A stretch of DNA of 64,000 nucleotides from Bryobacteraceae bacterium (GCA_019752335.1 JAIEMJ010000012.1:1-64000); one strand, 5' to 3'; counted from the first letter of the stretch, positions 1 through 9,222 are shown. Notes: generated by a model not told the origin, from the sequence alone. A program made the numbers and translations.

Positions 1-185
1 TCCCGGAGCCGGAAGAAGAGCCCACCCCAATCGAACCCAAATCCGAGATCGAGATCACCCCAAACGAACCCAAACCCACCCCCGAGGAACAAGCCGCCGA
101 AGCCAAGCGCCGCGCCTTCCAGCGCCACATCAACATCAACCTCGGTCGCCACCCCGACTGGGAACCGCCCATCTCAAGCACCTAG
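1..185 (+). CDS. C-terminal end of an unknown Pro/Glu-rich protein (5' truncated)
   Basis: The reading frame is open from the window edge to a TAG at 183-185 and encodes about 60 residues. The first half is a low-complexity stretch of Pro, Glu and Lys (repeats such as PEPEEEPTP and EPKPTPEEQ), followed by a basic segment with AKRRAF and a tail ending PPISST. This looks like a disordered, charged C-terminal extension. GC content and third-position C bias match the neighbouring genes. The product cannot be identified from this fragment. Confidence 0.5.
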   Translation, partial: PEPEEEPTPIEPKSEIEITPNEPKPTPEEQAAEAKRRAFQRHININLGRHPDWEPPISST

Positions 186-340
186 GACCGAAGAAATGCC
201 GTACCGTCCCGCCGAGGGCTATCGGAGATCGGGGACCCAGACGCGGACCCGAAGTAATGTGCGCATCATTTGCGAGTTTCAGGCTTCTCGTGGTAGATTT
301 CCAAGGCTTGAGATCTCTGAATTGCTATTTCGCAGTCGAG

Positions 341-1258
341 GTGCAGTCGGCCGGATATCGGGCGAACGCGTTACGGACGAGTCTGAGTTTTACCCCGGCC
401 GCAACAACGTGGCGGATTCTGTTGTTAGCGGTTGTTCCCTGCCTAGTCTTGTCCGGTTGCCGATCTGCGCCGTATACTCCGCGGTTGTCTTTCAGATCGC
501 TCGCTGACCTTTTATCGGCTCCGACCATTGTTTCGGGTGTAGTTCTCACGGTGAAAGCCGAATCGGATCTCTTGGCGATGTTAGACGATTGCCGGGTGAC
601 GTATGAGTCGATCACGATTTTACCGGAGACCGTCTATAGAAGTCAGAAGCCCCTGAGCGGCCAGCTATCCTTCGTCCGCGGAATCAAGCAGGGGCAATGC
701 ATTTCCGGTAGCCAGCCCGTCACTTTGATCAGGCCGGGTGAACGTCGTATATTCTTCCTGGTCGAGGAGTCAGAACGGCTCCGAGCTTACGTGGATGTCT
801 TCGCAACCAGCTTATTGCTCTCGCCTCCCGTGGGCAAAGGACGTACAACTACAGCTGAGGCCGATGTGGATCGCCAAATCGGCCTGGCTTTAGTTAACCC
901 GCAGCCGGGAGAAGACGTTGATATCTTCGCTCAGTATGCCGAACATCATGCGCTACGTACAATCGACGCATTGATGGGCCCCGTGAAAGCACGGCAGCTT
1001 CTCCTTAGCGTCTACCAGTCGAACAGTAACGTGAATGTTCGAGCGTACGTGTGCTCGTGGCTGTATGCGACCTCTCTTTTTGGCGACGATTGTGTCAACG
1101 AAGTTGACGGTAACTTATCGGGTCTCTCGATGCGAGCGCGGTCCAAGGTTGTAGAAACGCAACGCGTGTTTGGCGGAGGAAAACGCGACGAGCTGGACGA
1201 TTTCTTGCTCGAGTCAGTTCAGTGGACGCAGGCTAAGTTGTCTGCCTTCTCTGAGTGA
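341..1258 (+). CDS. Putative lipoprotein, unknown function
   Basis: A hydrophobic segment ILLLAVVPCLVLSGC ends in a lipobox (LSGC), so the mature protein is probably lipidated and envelope-anchored. The frame is open back to an ATG at 257, but that would put the lipobox Cys at residue 68, too far for a signal peptide. GTG 341 (Cys at 40) or CTG 383 (Cys at 26) fits better; none has a clear ribosome binding site. The mature part of about 265 residues has no family I recognise. It is plainly less GC-rich than the neighbours, with more A/T-ending codons, which suggests acquisition by transfer. A terminator hairpin follows at 1321. Confidence 0.6.
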   Translation: MQSAGYRANALRTSLSFTPAATTWRILLLAVVPCLVLSGCRSAPYTPRLSFRSLADLLSAPTIVSGVVLTVKAESDLLAMLDDCRVTYESITILPETVYRSQKPLSGQLSFVRGIKQGQCISGSQPVTLIRPGERRIFFLVEESERLRAYVDVFATSLLLSPPVGKGRTTTAEADVDRQIGLALVNPQPGEDVDIFAQYAEHHALRTIDALMGPVKARQLLLSVYQSNSNVNVRAYVCSWLYATSLFGDDCVNEVDGNLSGLSMRARSKVVETQRVFGGGKRDELDDFLLESVQWTQAKLSAFSE

Positions 1259-1320
1259 AAAGAGTTGGCGAGTCTGCTGCTCATTTTGGGGAAGTCGTCC
1301 CGAGATCCTCGATTCGTCTC

Positions 1321-1347
1321 CGCCACCGAACGTGCGGTGGTGTTTTT
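1321..1347 (+). terminator. Rho-independent terminator after the lipoprotein gene
   Basis: CGCCACCG pairs with CGGTGGTG (eight pairs, one G-T) around a six-base loop and is followed directly by TTTTT. It lies 62 bp after the lipoprotein stop and just before the convergent stop of the minus-strand gene at 1354. Confidence 0.7.
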
Positions 1348-1353
1348 GCGGAA

Positions 1354-3168
1354 TTACCAAAGATAGTCTTTGGCCTCTGGACGGCGCTCATGGCCGTCAA
1401 GCACATGCACCACGCGGACCTTTTTCAGCTTGGCGGGGTTCAGTTGGCCGATCGGCAGGTAGATGAGCTTGCGGCCGAGCTGCGCGGCGATGGAGCGGAA
1501 GACCGTGCGGGGGGGCTTGGCCGCTACGTAGACGACATGGCGGTCCTGCGAGTAGTCCAGGCCCGCCATCAGCAGGCGTTCGGACTTGGTTTCGGCGAAG
1601 TCGTAGTCCGGGTCCGCCCAGACGTCGAACATGCGGCCGGCGGGGAGGGTCATCAGAAAGCCGCCGTACTCGGCGCGGCCGATGCCGGGGCCCACCAGGT
1701 GCTCGAAGGGATGCGTGGCGTAGAAGGCCATGTCGCTTTCGTTCTGATGCTCGCCGAGCCAGGTGGTCATGTAGTTGTAGCGGCTTTCGGTGTCTTCATC
1801 GAAGATCACCACCACGGCGCCCACTTCGCCCGACGAACGGCGCGTCTCGCGGACGTAGAGCTTGCGCTGGTGCCAGTGGCGGATGGTTTCGCGCAGGTCA
1901 ATGCCGTCGAGCAGGCTGCTGGTAAAGGGAACCACGCGCTCGCTTTCGTCGGCCAGCATGCGCTTGGCCTTCGACTTGAGGAAGCGGCCATAGGTCTCAA
2001 TGACGAGGTCTTCGGGCGGATAGGAGCAGATGGAGTCGCCGTTCAATTGCTTGGCCCATTCGCCCGGCGTGCCCTCCTTCTTACGCATCTTCAGGTTGGC
2101 GGGCTTCAACTGCTGCTTGCGGCGCGGCAGCCGCCGGCGCAAGCGGACTTTGCGCGTGTTGATCCAGATCTCGCTGGCGGCCAGGTTCACCACTTCGAGC
2201 GGCGTGGGTGCGGCTTGCGGCGGATACTGGTTGGCCATGTTCCAGACCTCCCAGCCGTAGTTGTCATCGACGATGGAGCGCGCCGCGACGGTGAGCTCGT
2301 AGAGGCTGGCCACCAGATAGCCGCTGACGGCGGCGAGGTTGCGCGTGTAGCGCGCCAGGTAACGGCGGTGCCAGTGTTCGATCTTCTCGCCGGTGTTGGT
2401 GTGATAGGCCGCGGCGGCGTCGCGAAAGAGCGCCACCTGCACGGCTCCGCGATCCACGGACCGCCGCTCGGATTCGTAGACGTGCTGCAGATACGGGTAC
2501 TCGACGCAGACCTCGGCCAGGCAATCGGGATGGGGATGCAGTAGCGTGACGGGCGGCGCGGTATAGCGTTGGCTGGGCGCGGACTGGGGCGTCTCCATCG
2601 CGTCCAGCACGGGATCCAGCAGGTTCAGCGAAAGGACGATGAGCGTCTTGGCAAACGGGTCAGCCCCTTGGAGCTTCCAGGCCAGCCGCGCGGCATGCAG
2701 GTCGGTTTCGTCGGTGCGGGGCTGCGGATCCAGGCGGTAGAGTTCGAGGTAACGGTCCAGGCCGAGGTAGCGGATGGCGAAGGGGTCCGGATAGTCGTCC
2801 GGCAGATGGGGGCGCTCGCCGATGGCCGGGTCAATGAAGACGACGCGGGCGCCGGTCTCGCGCGCGGTGCGGACGGCTTCGGTGAAAGGGTCAGTCGGTT
2901 CGACGATGACGTAGATGTTGCTCTCGTCGTCGATTCCATCGGGGTAGACGATGGCGGAGAGCGCCGGCAAGCGGTCCAGCGCGGCGTAGAAGGGCTCTTC
3001 AATCGACACGGGCAGTTCCACGGCGACGACGGCGGGCCGCTCCTCCAGGATGCGCTCCCGGACAGCGGCGGCGAACTCCACGCGTCCCGGCGCTACGGGG
3101 AAGTACGTGAAGGCGCCGCGGGTGAGGCTGCCGGCGGCGAGTGGATTAGGTGGCCCGGCGGCGGACAT
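1354..3168 (-). CDS. Large DUF5682-like protein of a MoxR-associated operon
   Basis: 604 residues from ATG 3168, which overlaps the end of the MoxR gene by 23 bases; the frame stays open to 3249 but those codons lie wholly inside the upstream gene. The N-terminal part contains ERPAVVAVELP and a segment predicting alpha/beta structure. The middle is helical and basic (KVRLRRRLPRRKQQLK), and the C-terminal part again looks globular. I recall similar proteins (DUF5682) beside MoxR ATPases and VWA proteins, but the match is by impression of the N-terminal layout and context. It is the last gene of a four-gene coupled operon, so it may be the client or effector of the ATPase. Biochemical function is unknown. 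Confidence 0.7.
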   Translation of the reverse strand: MSAAGPPNPLAAGSLTRGAFTYFPVAPGRVEFAAAVRERILEERPAVVAVELPVSIEEPFYAALDRLPALSAIVYPDGIDDESNIYVIVEPTDPFTEAVRTARETGARVVFIDPAIGERPHLPDDYPDPFAIRYLGLDRYLELYRLDPQPRTDETDLHAARLAWKLQGADPFAKTLIVLSLNLLDPVLDAMETPQSAPSQRYTAPPVTLLHPHPDCLAEVCVEYPYLQHVYESERRSVDRGAVQVALFRDAAAAYHTNTGEKIEHWHRRYLARYTRNLAAVSGYLVASLYELTVAARSIVDDNYGWEVWNMANQYPPQAAPTPLEVVNLAASEIWINTRKVRLRRRLPRRKQQLKPANLKMRKKEGTPGEWAKQLNGDSICSYPPEDLVIETYGRFLKSKAKRMLADESERVVPFTSSLLDGIDLRETIRHWHQRKLYVRETRRSSGEVGAVVVIFDEDTESRYNYMTTWLGEHQNESDMAFYATHPFEHLVGPGIGRAEYGGFLMTLPAGRMFDVWADPDYDFAETKSERLLMAGLDYSQDRHVVYVAAKPPRTVFRSIAAQLGRKLIYLPIGQLNPAKLKKVRVVHVLDGHERRPEAKDYLW

Positions 3169-3979
3169 AACGCAGGGCCTCATCGCCCAGGATTTCGTGC
3201 AAAGCCAGCTCGAGGGCAATGCGCTCGTCGAGCGGCGACTTCGCGGCATGCTTCAGCTTCATCGCGTAGCGGGCGATGTTGATGCCATCGCGGACGGTGT
3301 AGCGCTCTTCGGCCGCGTGCGCCTGCTGCAGGAAGTCGGTGACGTACTCGAGGATGTAGGGCTCGGCGAAGGGCAGATTCTCGCGCAGAATCGCCATCTC
3401 TTCGTCGCGTTCCGGGAAGTCGATGAGAATCTGCGGCTGCAGGCGCGAGTGAATGTATTCGGGCAGATCGAAGGTGGAGGCGTCGTCGTTCATGGTGGCG
3501 ACGATGCGGAAATTCGGATGCGCCTTGATCTTGAGCCCGGCAATGATGCTCTCCACGTAGCGCCGGTTATCGAGCAAGGGCGCCAGCGACGCCCAGCTCT
3601 TCTCGCTCATGCGATTGCCTTCGTCCAGAATGCAGACGCCACCCCGCAACATGGCGGTGACCAGCGGCGACGCGACATAGCGCAGGCGCCCTTCGCCTTC
3701 GATTACGGGAGTGACGATCAAGTCCTCCGGCCGCGTGTCCACCGTCGCTTGCATGATGTAGACTTCGCGTTCCAGGCTCTCGGCGGCCGCGTAAGCCAGG
3801 GTCGTTTTGCCGACGCCGGGCTTGCCCACCAGGCGCGGGTTCATGGGGAGGTCGGCATCGTGGATCACGAGCCAGGCGGCCAGCAGTTGGCGCAGGCTTT
3901 CGTCTTGCCCCACCCACTTGACGTTGATCTCGTCGGGGTGGGCCAGGTGCAGCGTAATGCCATCCAGGGTGACGGTCAT
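3146..3979 (-). CDS. MoxR-like AAA+ ATPase
   Basis: 277 residues. Walker A is GKPGVGKTT (52-60), Walker B CILDE (116-120), sensor 1 lies in ATMND (N164) and a likely arginine finger in HSRL (R179). The arrangement is that of the MoxR/dynein-related AAA_5 group, ATP-driven chaperones that remodel partner proteins, usually with a VWA-domain partner. No VWA gene is present here; the partner position is taken by the DUF5682-like gene. ATG 3979 overlaps the stop of the preceding M16 gene by four bases (ATGA), indicating translational coupling. Confidence 0.9.
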   Translation of the reverse strand: MTVTLDGITLHLAHPDEINVKWVGQDESLRQLLAAWLVIHDADLPMNPRLVGKPGVGKTTLAYAAAESLEREVYIMQATVDTRPEDLIVTPVIEGEGRLRYVASPLVTAMLRGGVCILDEGNRMSEKSWASLAPLLDNRRYVESIIAGLKIKAHPNFRIVATMNDDASTFDLPEYIHSRLQPQILIDFPERDEEMAILRENLPFAEPYILEYVTDFLQQAHAAEERYTVRDGINIARYAMKLKHAAKSPLDERIALELALHEILGDEALRYVRRRAT

Positions 3980-5418
3980 GGTTGTGTTTCGGCCTCTTCT
4001 ACTTCCACGTCGCCCCAGCTAGCCAGGGCGGCTTTCAATTGCACGGCGTCGCCGACGGCGACAATCTGCAGCGTCTCCGGATCGAGGTAACGCCGCGCTA
4101 CCCGCTGCACCTCCTCCGCGGAAATCGCGGAGAGCTTGGTGGGGTAGTGATCCCAATAGTCCGGGGCGAACTGGAAGCGATGCCGGTCCGCCGCGTACTG
4201 CATGATGCGCGAGGGTTGTTCGAGCGACAGCGCAAAGCTGGCCACGATGGAGCGCTTCGCTTCTTCGAGTTCCGCGGCCGGCACAGGCTCCTCGCGCAGC
4301 CGTACGATCTCCTTGAGGATCTCCTTCATCGCGTCACTGATGGAGTCCGCCTTGAGGTCGCCGCTGATCTGCCAGGGTCCGGCTTGGCGGCGGGCTTGTA
4401 GTTGGCTATAGATGCCGTAGGTGTAGCCCTTTTCCTCGCGCAGATTCAGAAAGAGCCGGCCGGAACTGCCGCCGCCCAGAATGCGGTTGGCGATGGTGAG
4501 CGCGTAGTAGTCGTCGTCGCGGCGGTCCACGGCGAGGTTGCCCATGCGGAGGGTCGCCTGCACGCTGCCCGGGCGGTTCACTACCAAAAGACGGCGGGCC
4601 TTGGCGGCCGCGGGCACCGGAGTCGCGCGCGGTTCAAACGACTGGCGCGTCCAGACCAGCGACAACAGCTTTACTTTCGACATCAGCGAGGCCGTGTCGA
4701 CGTCGCCGGCGATGGTGAGGATCGAATTCTGGGGCGCGTAGCGTTCGCGGTGCCACTTCACGAGTTGGTCCCGCGTGAGGAGCTTCAACGCCTCGGCGCT
4801 GGGGCCTTCAATCGATAAGGGGTGCGCGCCGTAGAGGGCCGAAGAGAACTTGGCCGCCACCAAGTATTCGGGCGACATCAGCATCTGCGGCAAGGAGGCC
4901 AACTCGCGCTCGCGCAGGCGGGCGATTTCGTCGTCGGGAAACGTGGGATTCACCAGGACGTCGGCGGCCAGGCGGAGCGCGCGCTCGAAGGTGTCCTTCA
5001 AGGCGGTTAACTGCATGCTGGTGCTCTCGCTACCGTAGGAGGCATGCACTTGCAGCGTCGCGCCCAGTCGCTCGATCTCTTCGGCGATCTGCCGCCCGGT
5101 TTTGCCCTTGGTCCCTTTGTTCAAGAGCTGCGCCGTGAAGTTGGCGACGCCCGCTTCTTTCAGCGGCACGAACTGCTCGCCGGCGCCGTAGATGGTGAGC
5201 TCAGCGGTAACCACTGGCGTGCGGTGATCCTCGTGAATCATCACCGTCAGCCCGTTGCCGATCTTCAGTTCGGAAGGCTTGGGCAGCGTCACCCGCAGCG
5301 TCTCCGGCGAGACCGGCGCGCGGTTCTTGCGCTCCACCTGCGAGAGGGGCGTGTCTTTGTCGTGGGCGGGATCTTGCGAAAGAGTGGACATGAGGATGAT
5401 GAGGGTGAGGGCGGACAC
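3976..5418 (-). CDS. M16 family peptidase-like subunit lacking zinc ligands
   Basis: 480 residues from GTG 5418, with an AAAAGG Shine-Dalgarno-like stretch just upstream. It is homologous to the M16B protease encoded next to it, but where the active subunit has HLFEH this protein reads NFTAQ (about 93-97), so both His and the Glu are lost. It keeps the R/Y-type substrate region with EEKGYTYGIYS. This is the known pattern of two-subunit M16B proteases, where one subunit binds zinc and the other contributes substrate-binding residues. The N-terminal MSALTLIILMSTL could be a weak signal sequence. The start lies one base after the stop of the active subunit. Confidence 0.88.
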   Translation of the reverse strand: MSALTLIILMSTLSQDPAHDKDTPLSQVERKNRAPVSPETLRVTLPKPSELKIGNGLTVMIHEDHRTPVVTAELTIYGAGEQFVPLKEAGVANFTAQLLNKGTKGKTGRQIAEEIERLGATLQVHASYGSESTSMQLTALKDTFERALRLAADVLVNPTFPDDEIARLRERELASLPQMLMSPEYLVAAKFSSALYGAHPLSIEGPSAEALKLLTRDQLVKWHRERYAPQNSILTIAGDVDTASLMSKVKLLSLVWTRQSFEPRATPVPAAAKARRLLVVNRPGSVQATLRMGNLAVDRRDDDYYALTIANRILGGGSSGRLFLNLREEKGYTYGIYSQLQARRQAGPWQISGDLKADSISDAMKEILKEIVRLREEPVPAAELEEAKRSIVASFALSLEQPSRIMQYAADRHRFQFAPDYWDHYPTKLSAISAEEVQRVARRYLDPETLQIVAVGDAVQLKAALASWGDVEVEEAETQP

Positions 5419-5419
5419 G

Positions 5420-6694
5420 TCAGGCGGCCTTTTCTTGGGCGGGGGGGAGGGTGAGCAGGGTGCGCCGCCGCGGCGGGGCCAGGTACTGCCGGGCCACGCG
5501 ATGGAGGTCTTCGACGGTTACCTGGTCAAAGAGTTCCAGACGGCGGTTGATGAAGCCGGGGTCATCGTAGAACACGGCATAGATGGCGAGCAAATTCGCG
5601 CGCGTCACGGTGCTGAGCAATTGTTGGCTCACCTGGCGGCGCAGAGTGAGTTGGGCTTTTTCGAGTTCCCACGCCTCAACGGGGGCGCTGCGGACTCGCT
5701 CAATCTCACGCAGCAGCGCGGACTCCGCTTGTGCGGCATCGGGACCGAACGCGGCCACCACCAGCATGCCGGGTCCGCGGCGCTCCTGGGCGAAGGCGCC
5801 GGCGGAGAGCGCTTCCTGCTTCAGCACGATCTCCTGATAGAGCCGCGACGAATGGCCGCCGGAGAGCACCATGGTGAGCAGTTGGAGCGCTTGAAAGTCG
5901 GGCGAATTGGCGGCGGGAATCGCGCAGGCGATGTCGACGCGCGCCAGACGAGCCAACGGATCGACGAAGGTCTCGCGCTTCTCGGTGGAAGGCTCGGGCT
6001 CGGCGACGTCCGGGGCCGGGGGGCGCGTGCCGCTGGGGATATCACCAAAGTAATGCTCCACGCGCGCCAGGGCGTGCACAGGGTCGACATCGCCTACCAG
6101 GGCCAGCACGCAGTTGTTCGGGGTGTAGTAAGCGCCGTGGAAGGCGAGGGCCTGGGAAAAGGTAAACGCCTCCAGGTCCGCCAGTGAGCCGATGGTGGAA
6201 TGCGCGTTGGCGAAGTTGGCGAAGACCAGTTCGGGGAGCAGCTCCGAACTGCGGCCATAGGGGCGATTATCGTAATTCTGCTTGCGCTCCTCGATCACCG
6301 TGGCCCGCTGATTCTCGAAGTTGGCGGCGGTGACGGAGAGCGACTTCATGCGGTCCGCCTCCAGGAAGAGCGCCAAGTCCAGCTGATTCGCGGGCAGCGT
6401 CTGGTAGTAGTTCGTCCGCTCCGAACTCGTTGTCCCGTTCATCGAGCCGCCGTTGTTCTGGATCAGCAAAAAGTGCTCACCCTTACCGACATTCTCCGAG
6501 CCTTGAAACATCATGTGCTCGAAGAGATGCGCAAACCCGCTCTCGCCTGGCCGCTCATCGCGCGAGCCGACGTCGTAAGCCAGCGAGACGGACACGGTGG
6601 GGGCGCTGTGGTCCTCCGAGAGGATCACGCGCAGGCCATTCGCTAGCCGATGTTCGCTAAAGTTCACAAGCGCTTTCGCGCGGGTACTTCCCAT
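5420..6694 (-). CDS. M16B zinc protease, catalytic subunit
   Basis: 424 residues. The inverted zinc motif HxxEH is HLFEH at 56-60, with the third ligand Glu in the VIEERKQ segment (about 136). This is the insulinase/processing-protease fold, which degrades or processes peptides and often works as a heterodimer with an inactive partner, here the next gene. There is no convincing signal peptide at the N terminus. It is the first gene of the four-gene operon; the upstream sugar dehydrogenase gene ends 30 bases before the ATG. Confidence 0.92.
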   Translation of the reverse strand: MGSTRAKALVNFSEHRLANGLRVILSEDHSAPTVSVSLAYDVGSRDERPGESGFAHLFEHMMFQGSENVGKGEHFLLIQNNGGSMNGTTSSERTNYYQTLPANQLDLALFLEADRMKSLSVTAANFENQRATVIEERKQNYDNRPYGRSSELLPELVFANFANAHSTIGSLADLEAFTFSQALAFHGAYYTPNNCVLALVGDVDPVHALARVEHYFGDIPSGTRPPAPDVAEPEPSTEKRETFVDPLARLARVDIACAIPAANSPDFQALQLLTMVLSGGHSSRLYQEIVLKQEALSAGAFAQERRGPGMLVVAAFGPDAAQAESALLREIERVRSAPVEAWELEKAQLTLRRQVSQQLLSTVTRANLLAIYAVFYDDPGFINRRLELFDQVTVEDLHRVARQYLAPPRRRTLLTLPPAQEKAA

Positions 6695-6724
6695 TGGCTC
6701 CTAGTTTAGCGAACTCGGAGCTGT

Positions 6725-7882
6725 CTACTTTTTGTACGAGACGCGGAAGATGCGATTGTTGCCGTCTTCCGACAGCAGCAGGCTGCCGTCATTCATCTGC
6801 AGAATGCCCACCGGGCGGCCCCAGACGTCGCGGCTCTTTTCGCCCAGCATGAAGCCGCTGAGGAACTCGATGGGATCGCCGACGGGCTTGCCGCCCTTGA
6901 AGGGCAGGAAGTTGATGGAGTAGCCGAGCCGGTCCGCGCGGTTCGAGGAGCCGCGGTAGACCAGGAAGGCGCCGTTGCGGTACTTGGCGGGGAACATCTT
7001 GCCCGTGTAAAAGATAAAGTCCATCACGGCGGCATGCGCCGGCAGTACGACGTCCGGCTCAACGGACTGGGCCACCATCTCGGGCTTCACGCCCTTATGC
7101 CGGGGCTCCTCATTGGCTCCGATGTAGGCGTAGGGCCAGCCGTAGAACTTGCCTTGGCCGATGCTGGTGAAGAAGTCCGGCACCAGGCCATCGCCCAGGC
7201 CGTCGCGTTCTTGCACGGTGGCCCAGAGGACTTGATTCACGGGGTTCACGCGAATGGTGACTGGGTTCCGGAGGCCGGTCGCCATAATCTTGTGATTGCT
7301 GCCGTCAGGCGAGTAGGTGTTGATGGCGTTACGATCTTCGGGGTCACCCAGGTCGACGTTGCTGCCGGAGCCGACGCCCACGTAGAGCAGATCGCCTGCC
7401 TTGTTGAAGGCGAGTGAGCGCGTCCAGTGGCCCTTGCCGTAGTCCTTCAGCGGGACAATCATCTCGGCCGGGCCCACGCTGAGCGCGGCGGCGTCGAGCT
7501 TATAGCGCTTGATGGCTTCGGCCTCGGCGACATAGAGGTAGTCCTTCCAGAGCGCCAATGAGGACGGACGGTCCAGATTCGTGATCAGGTCTTTCTTCAC
7601 GCCGTTGGTGACGGCGACGACGCTGCCCTTGGGGATGCTATCCGATACAAGCACCGTGCCGGTGGAGAGTTGCACCATGAAGCGCGGCTTTTTGAAGCCG
7701 GAGCCCCACTCCTCGGCGACAAAGCCTGGGGGCACCACGAGTTTCGCGCCTGCGGGCCGCTCAATGGTCTTGGCGCCGTTGCTCGACGATGGGGTGGCGT
7801 AGGGGGCGGGCAGCTTTACCTTTGCGCGTTCAGCGCCGGCTACTAGGAACGGAAGCGAGAGGAGGGTGAGTGTCTTCAGCAA
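6725..7882 (-). CDS. PQQ-type sugar dehydrogenase (sorbosone/glucose dehydrogenase-like beta-propeller)
   Basis: 385 residues from TTG 7882, chosen because GGAG lies five bases upstream and a signal peptide (LKTLTLLSLPFLVAGA) follows directly. The mature protein has propeller-type segments typical of soluble PQQ glucose dehydrogenase and L-sorbosone dehydrogenase: GLRNPVTIRVNP, GKFYGWPYAYIG and DVWGRPVGILQM. Such enzymes oxidise aldoses or related sugars in the periplasm with PQQ. Substrate and cofactor are inferred from the family. Same strand as the M16 operon. Confidence 0.85.
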   Translation of the reverse strand: MLKTLTLLSLPFLVAGAERAKVKLPAPYATPSSSNGAKTIERPAGAKLVVPPGFVAEEWGSGFKKPRFMVQLSTGTVLVSDSIPKGSVVAVTNGVKKDLITNLDRPSSLALWKDYLYVAEAEAIKRYKLDAAALSVGPAEMIVPLKDYGKGHWTRSLAFNKAGDLLYVGVGSGSNVDLGDPEDRNAINTYSPDGSNHKIMATGLRNPVTIRVNPVNQVLWATVQERDGLGDGLVPDFFTSIGQGKFYGWPYAYIGANEEPRHKGVKPEMVAQSVEPDVVLPAHAAVMDFIFYTGKMFPAKYRNGAFLVYRGSSNRADRLGYSINFLPFKGGKPVGDPIEFLSGFMLGEKSRDVWGRPVGILQMNDGSLLLSEDGNNRIFRVSYKK

Positions 7883-7903
7883 AACGGCTCCAGTCTATCA
7901 CCA

Positions 7904-8770
7904 CTAGTGGGCCAACAGAGCGCGCAAGGCCGCTTCCAGCGTGGTTTTGCCGCGAATCACGCGATGGCCGCCGTCGAAATCGACGTGGCCGCTGTTGACG
8001 CCGTCGATCATCTCGCAGAAGCCGCCCACGGTAACCGGCGGAAAGCCAAACGAACCGAAGATCCCTTCCCACTGTTCCCGCGCCATGGGAACAGCTTGCA
8101 CTGGACGTCCCAGGATGCCGGAGAGCGCGGCCGCGACGTCGTTGGGCGAGACTGGCGCCGGGCCGTGGGACTCCACGATCCGGTGTCCTTCCCAGCTTTC
8201 GGTGAGCAGCGTGGCGGCTGCCGCGCCGACGTCGCTGGCGGCCTGCATCTCAATCGCGCGAGCGAGCGGCAGGAGCATGGAAGGCAGCACGCCCTGTTCC
8301 TTGGCCGCCGGCAGGACGCTGCCCCAGTTCTCGAGGAAGTACGAAGCCCGCAACAGCGTCACGGCGCCGGGATAGTCCTGGAGGCTGGTTTCGAGCAGGT
8401 GGTTGGTGAGGATGTTGCCCGTACCGGCCGGATGGTGTCCGCCCACCGATGAGAGACCCACCACTTTGGCGATACCGGCCTGCTTGGCCGCGCTCACTTG
8501 GGCGGTGAGGGTTTTGCGGGCGGTGGCGAACATGTCAGCGTCCATCAAGGCCGGTGGGTTCATCAGGTAAGCAGCGGTGCAACCGTGGAAGGCTTGGGCG
8601 AGCGCGTCCGCGTCCTGCACGTCGGCGAGAGCGGCCTCGGCGCCACGCGACTGCCATTGGGCCGCGCTCTCCGGCTTGCGAACCACTACGCGAACGGGGA
8701 GTCCCTGCGCTAACAACGCCTGCGCCACGGCGGAACCGGTTTGGCCGGTTGCTCCTATGATTGCGAACAT
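7904..8770 (-). CDS. NmrA-like NAD(P)-binding protein
   Basis: 288 residues from ATG 8770; upstream in-frame codons precede the Rossmann strand and are not needed. The dinucleotide motif GATGQTG sits right after the start (MFAIIGATGQTG), followed by RKPES and a VGLSSVGGHH segment. This is the atypical SDR/NmrA fold seen in quinone-dependent reductases and redox-sensing regulators. It lacks the YxxxK active site of classical SDRs, so catalysis is uncertain. Gene end lies 21 bases before the sugar dehydrogenase start, so the two may be co-transcribed. Confidence 0.85.
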   Translation of the reverse strand: MFAIIGATGQTGSAVAQALLAQGLPVRVVVRKPESAAQWQSRGAEAALADVQDADALAQAFHGCTAAYLMNPPALMDADMFATARKTLTAQVSAAKQAGIAKVVGLSSVGGHHPAGTGNILTNHLLETSLQDYPGAVTLLRASYFLENWGSVLPAAKEQGVLPSMLLPLARAIEMQAASDVGAAAATLLTESWEGHRIVESHGPAPVSPNDVAAALSGILGRPVQAVPMAREQWEGIFGSFGFPPVTVGGFCEMIDGVNSGHVDFDGGHRVIRGKTTLEAALRALLAH

Positions 8771-8877
8771 GGATAGTGGATTCACGCGGGTGGGCAAAAG
8801 ACTCAGCGGAGCCGGACCGGCCCTGGCGATTCGGGAGATTGCGGCAACCGGCCGAGTGGGCATGAGAGGATGATGGG

Positions 8878-9222
8878 ATGGTGACGAATTCGAGTTTCGC
8901 CGTGTCTGAGGAAGTGATCCAGGAGGCTACGCGGCGTTTGGTGGAAAGCTTCAAACCATCCAAGCTTTACTTGTTCGGTTCCGCCGCACGTGGGGAGGCC
9001 GGACCGGATAGCGATCTGGATTTCTGCATGGTGGTTTCGGACGATGCACCACCCGAGGTGTTTCGGGCTGGCGCCTCCCACGCCGCGCTCAGCGGAATGA
9101 AAACGGCGATCGATGTCGTACCTTGGCGGCGAACCGATTTCGAGCAGCGAGCCGCCTGGGTGAAGGCTTCACTGCCGGCTACGGTGATCCGGGAGGGCCG
9201 GTTGCTGTATGACGCCGAATGA
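8878..9222 (+). CDS. MNT-type nucleotidyltransferase, antitoxin of an MNT-HEPN pair
   Basis: 114 residues. The minimal nucleotidyltransferase signature is complete: GSAARG at 34-39, the paired Asp in SDLDF (D46, D48) and a third Asp in TAIDVV (D79). In characterised MNT-HEPN systems the MNT protein neutralises the HEPN toxin, in some cases by transferring AMP to it. The gene overlaps the original start of the HEPN gene by 14 bases (9209-9222). It is divergent from the NmrA-like gene. Confidence 0.9.
   Translation: MVTNSSFAVSEEVIQEATRRLVESFKPSKLYLFGSAARGEAGPDSDLDFCMVVSDDAPPEVFRAGASHAALSGMKTAIDVVPWRRTDFEQRAAWVKASLPATVIREGRLLYDAE

Noticed and set aside
1255-2544. Long frame opposite the DUF5682-like gene
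   Set aside because: It mirrors the codon bias of the minus-strand gene, crosses a terminator, and has Ala/Arg/Gly-rich low-information sequence.
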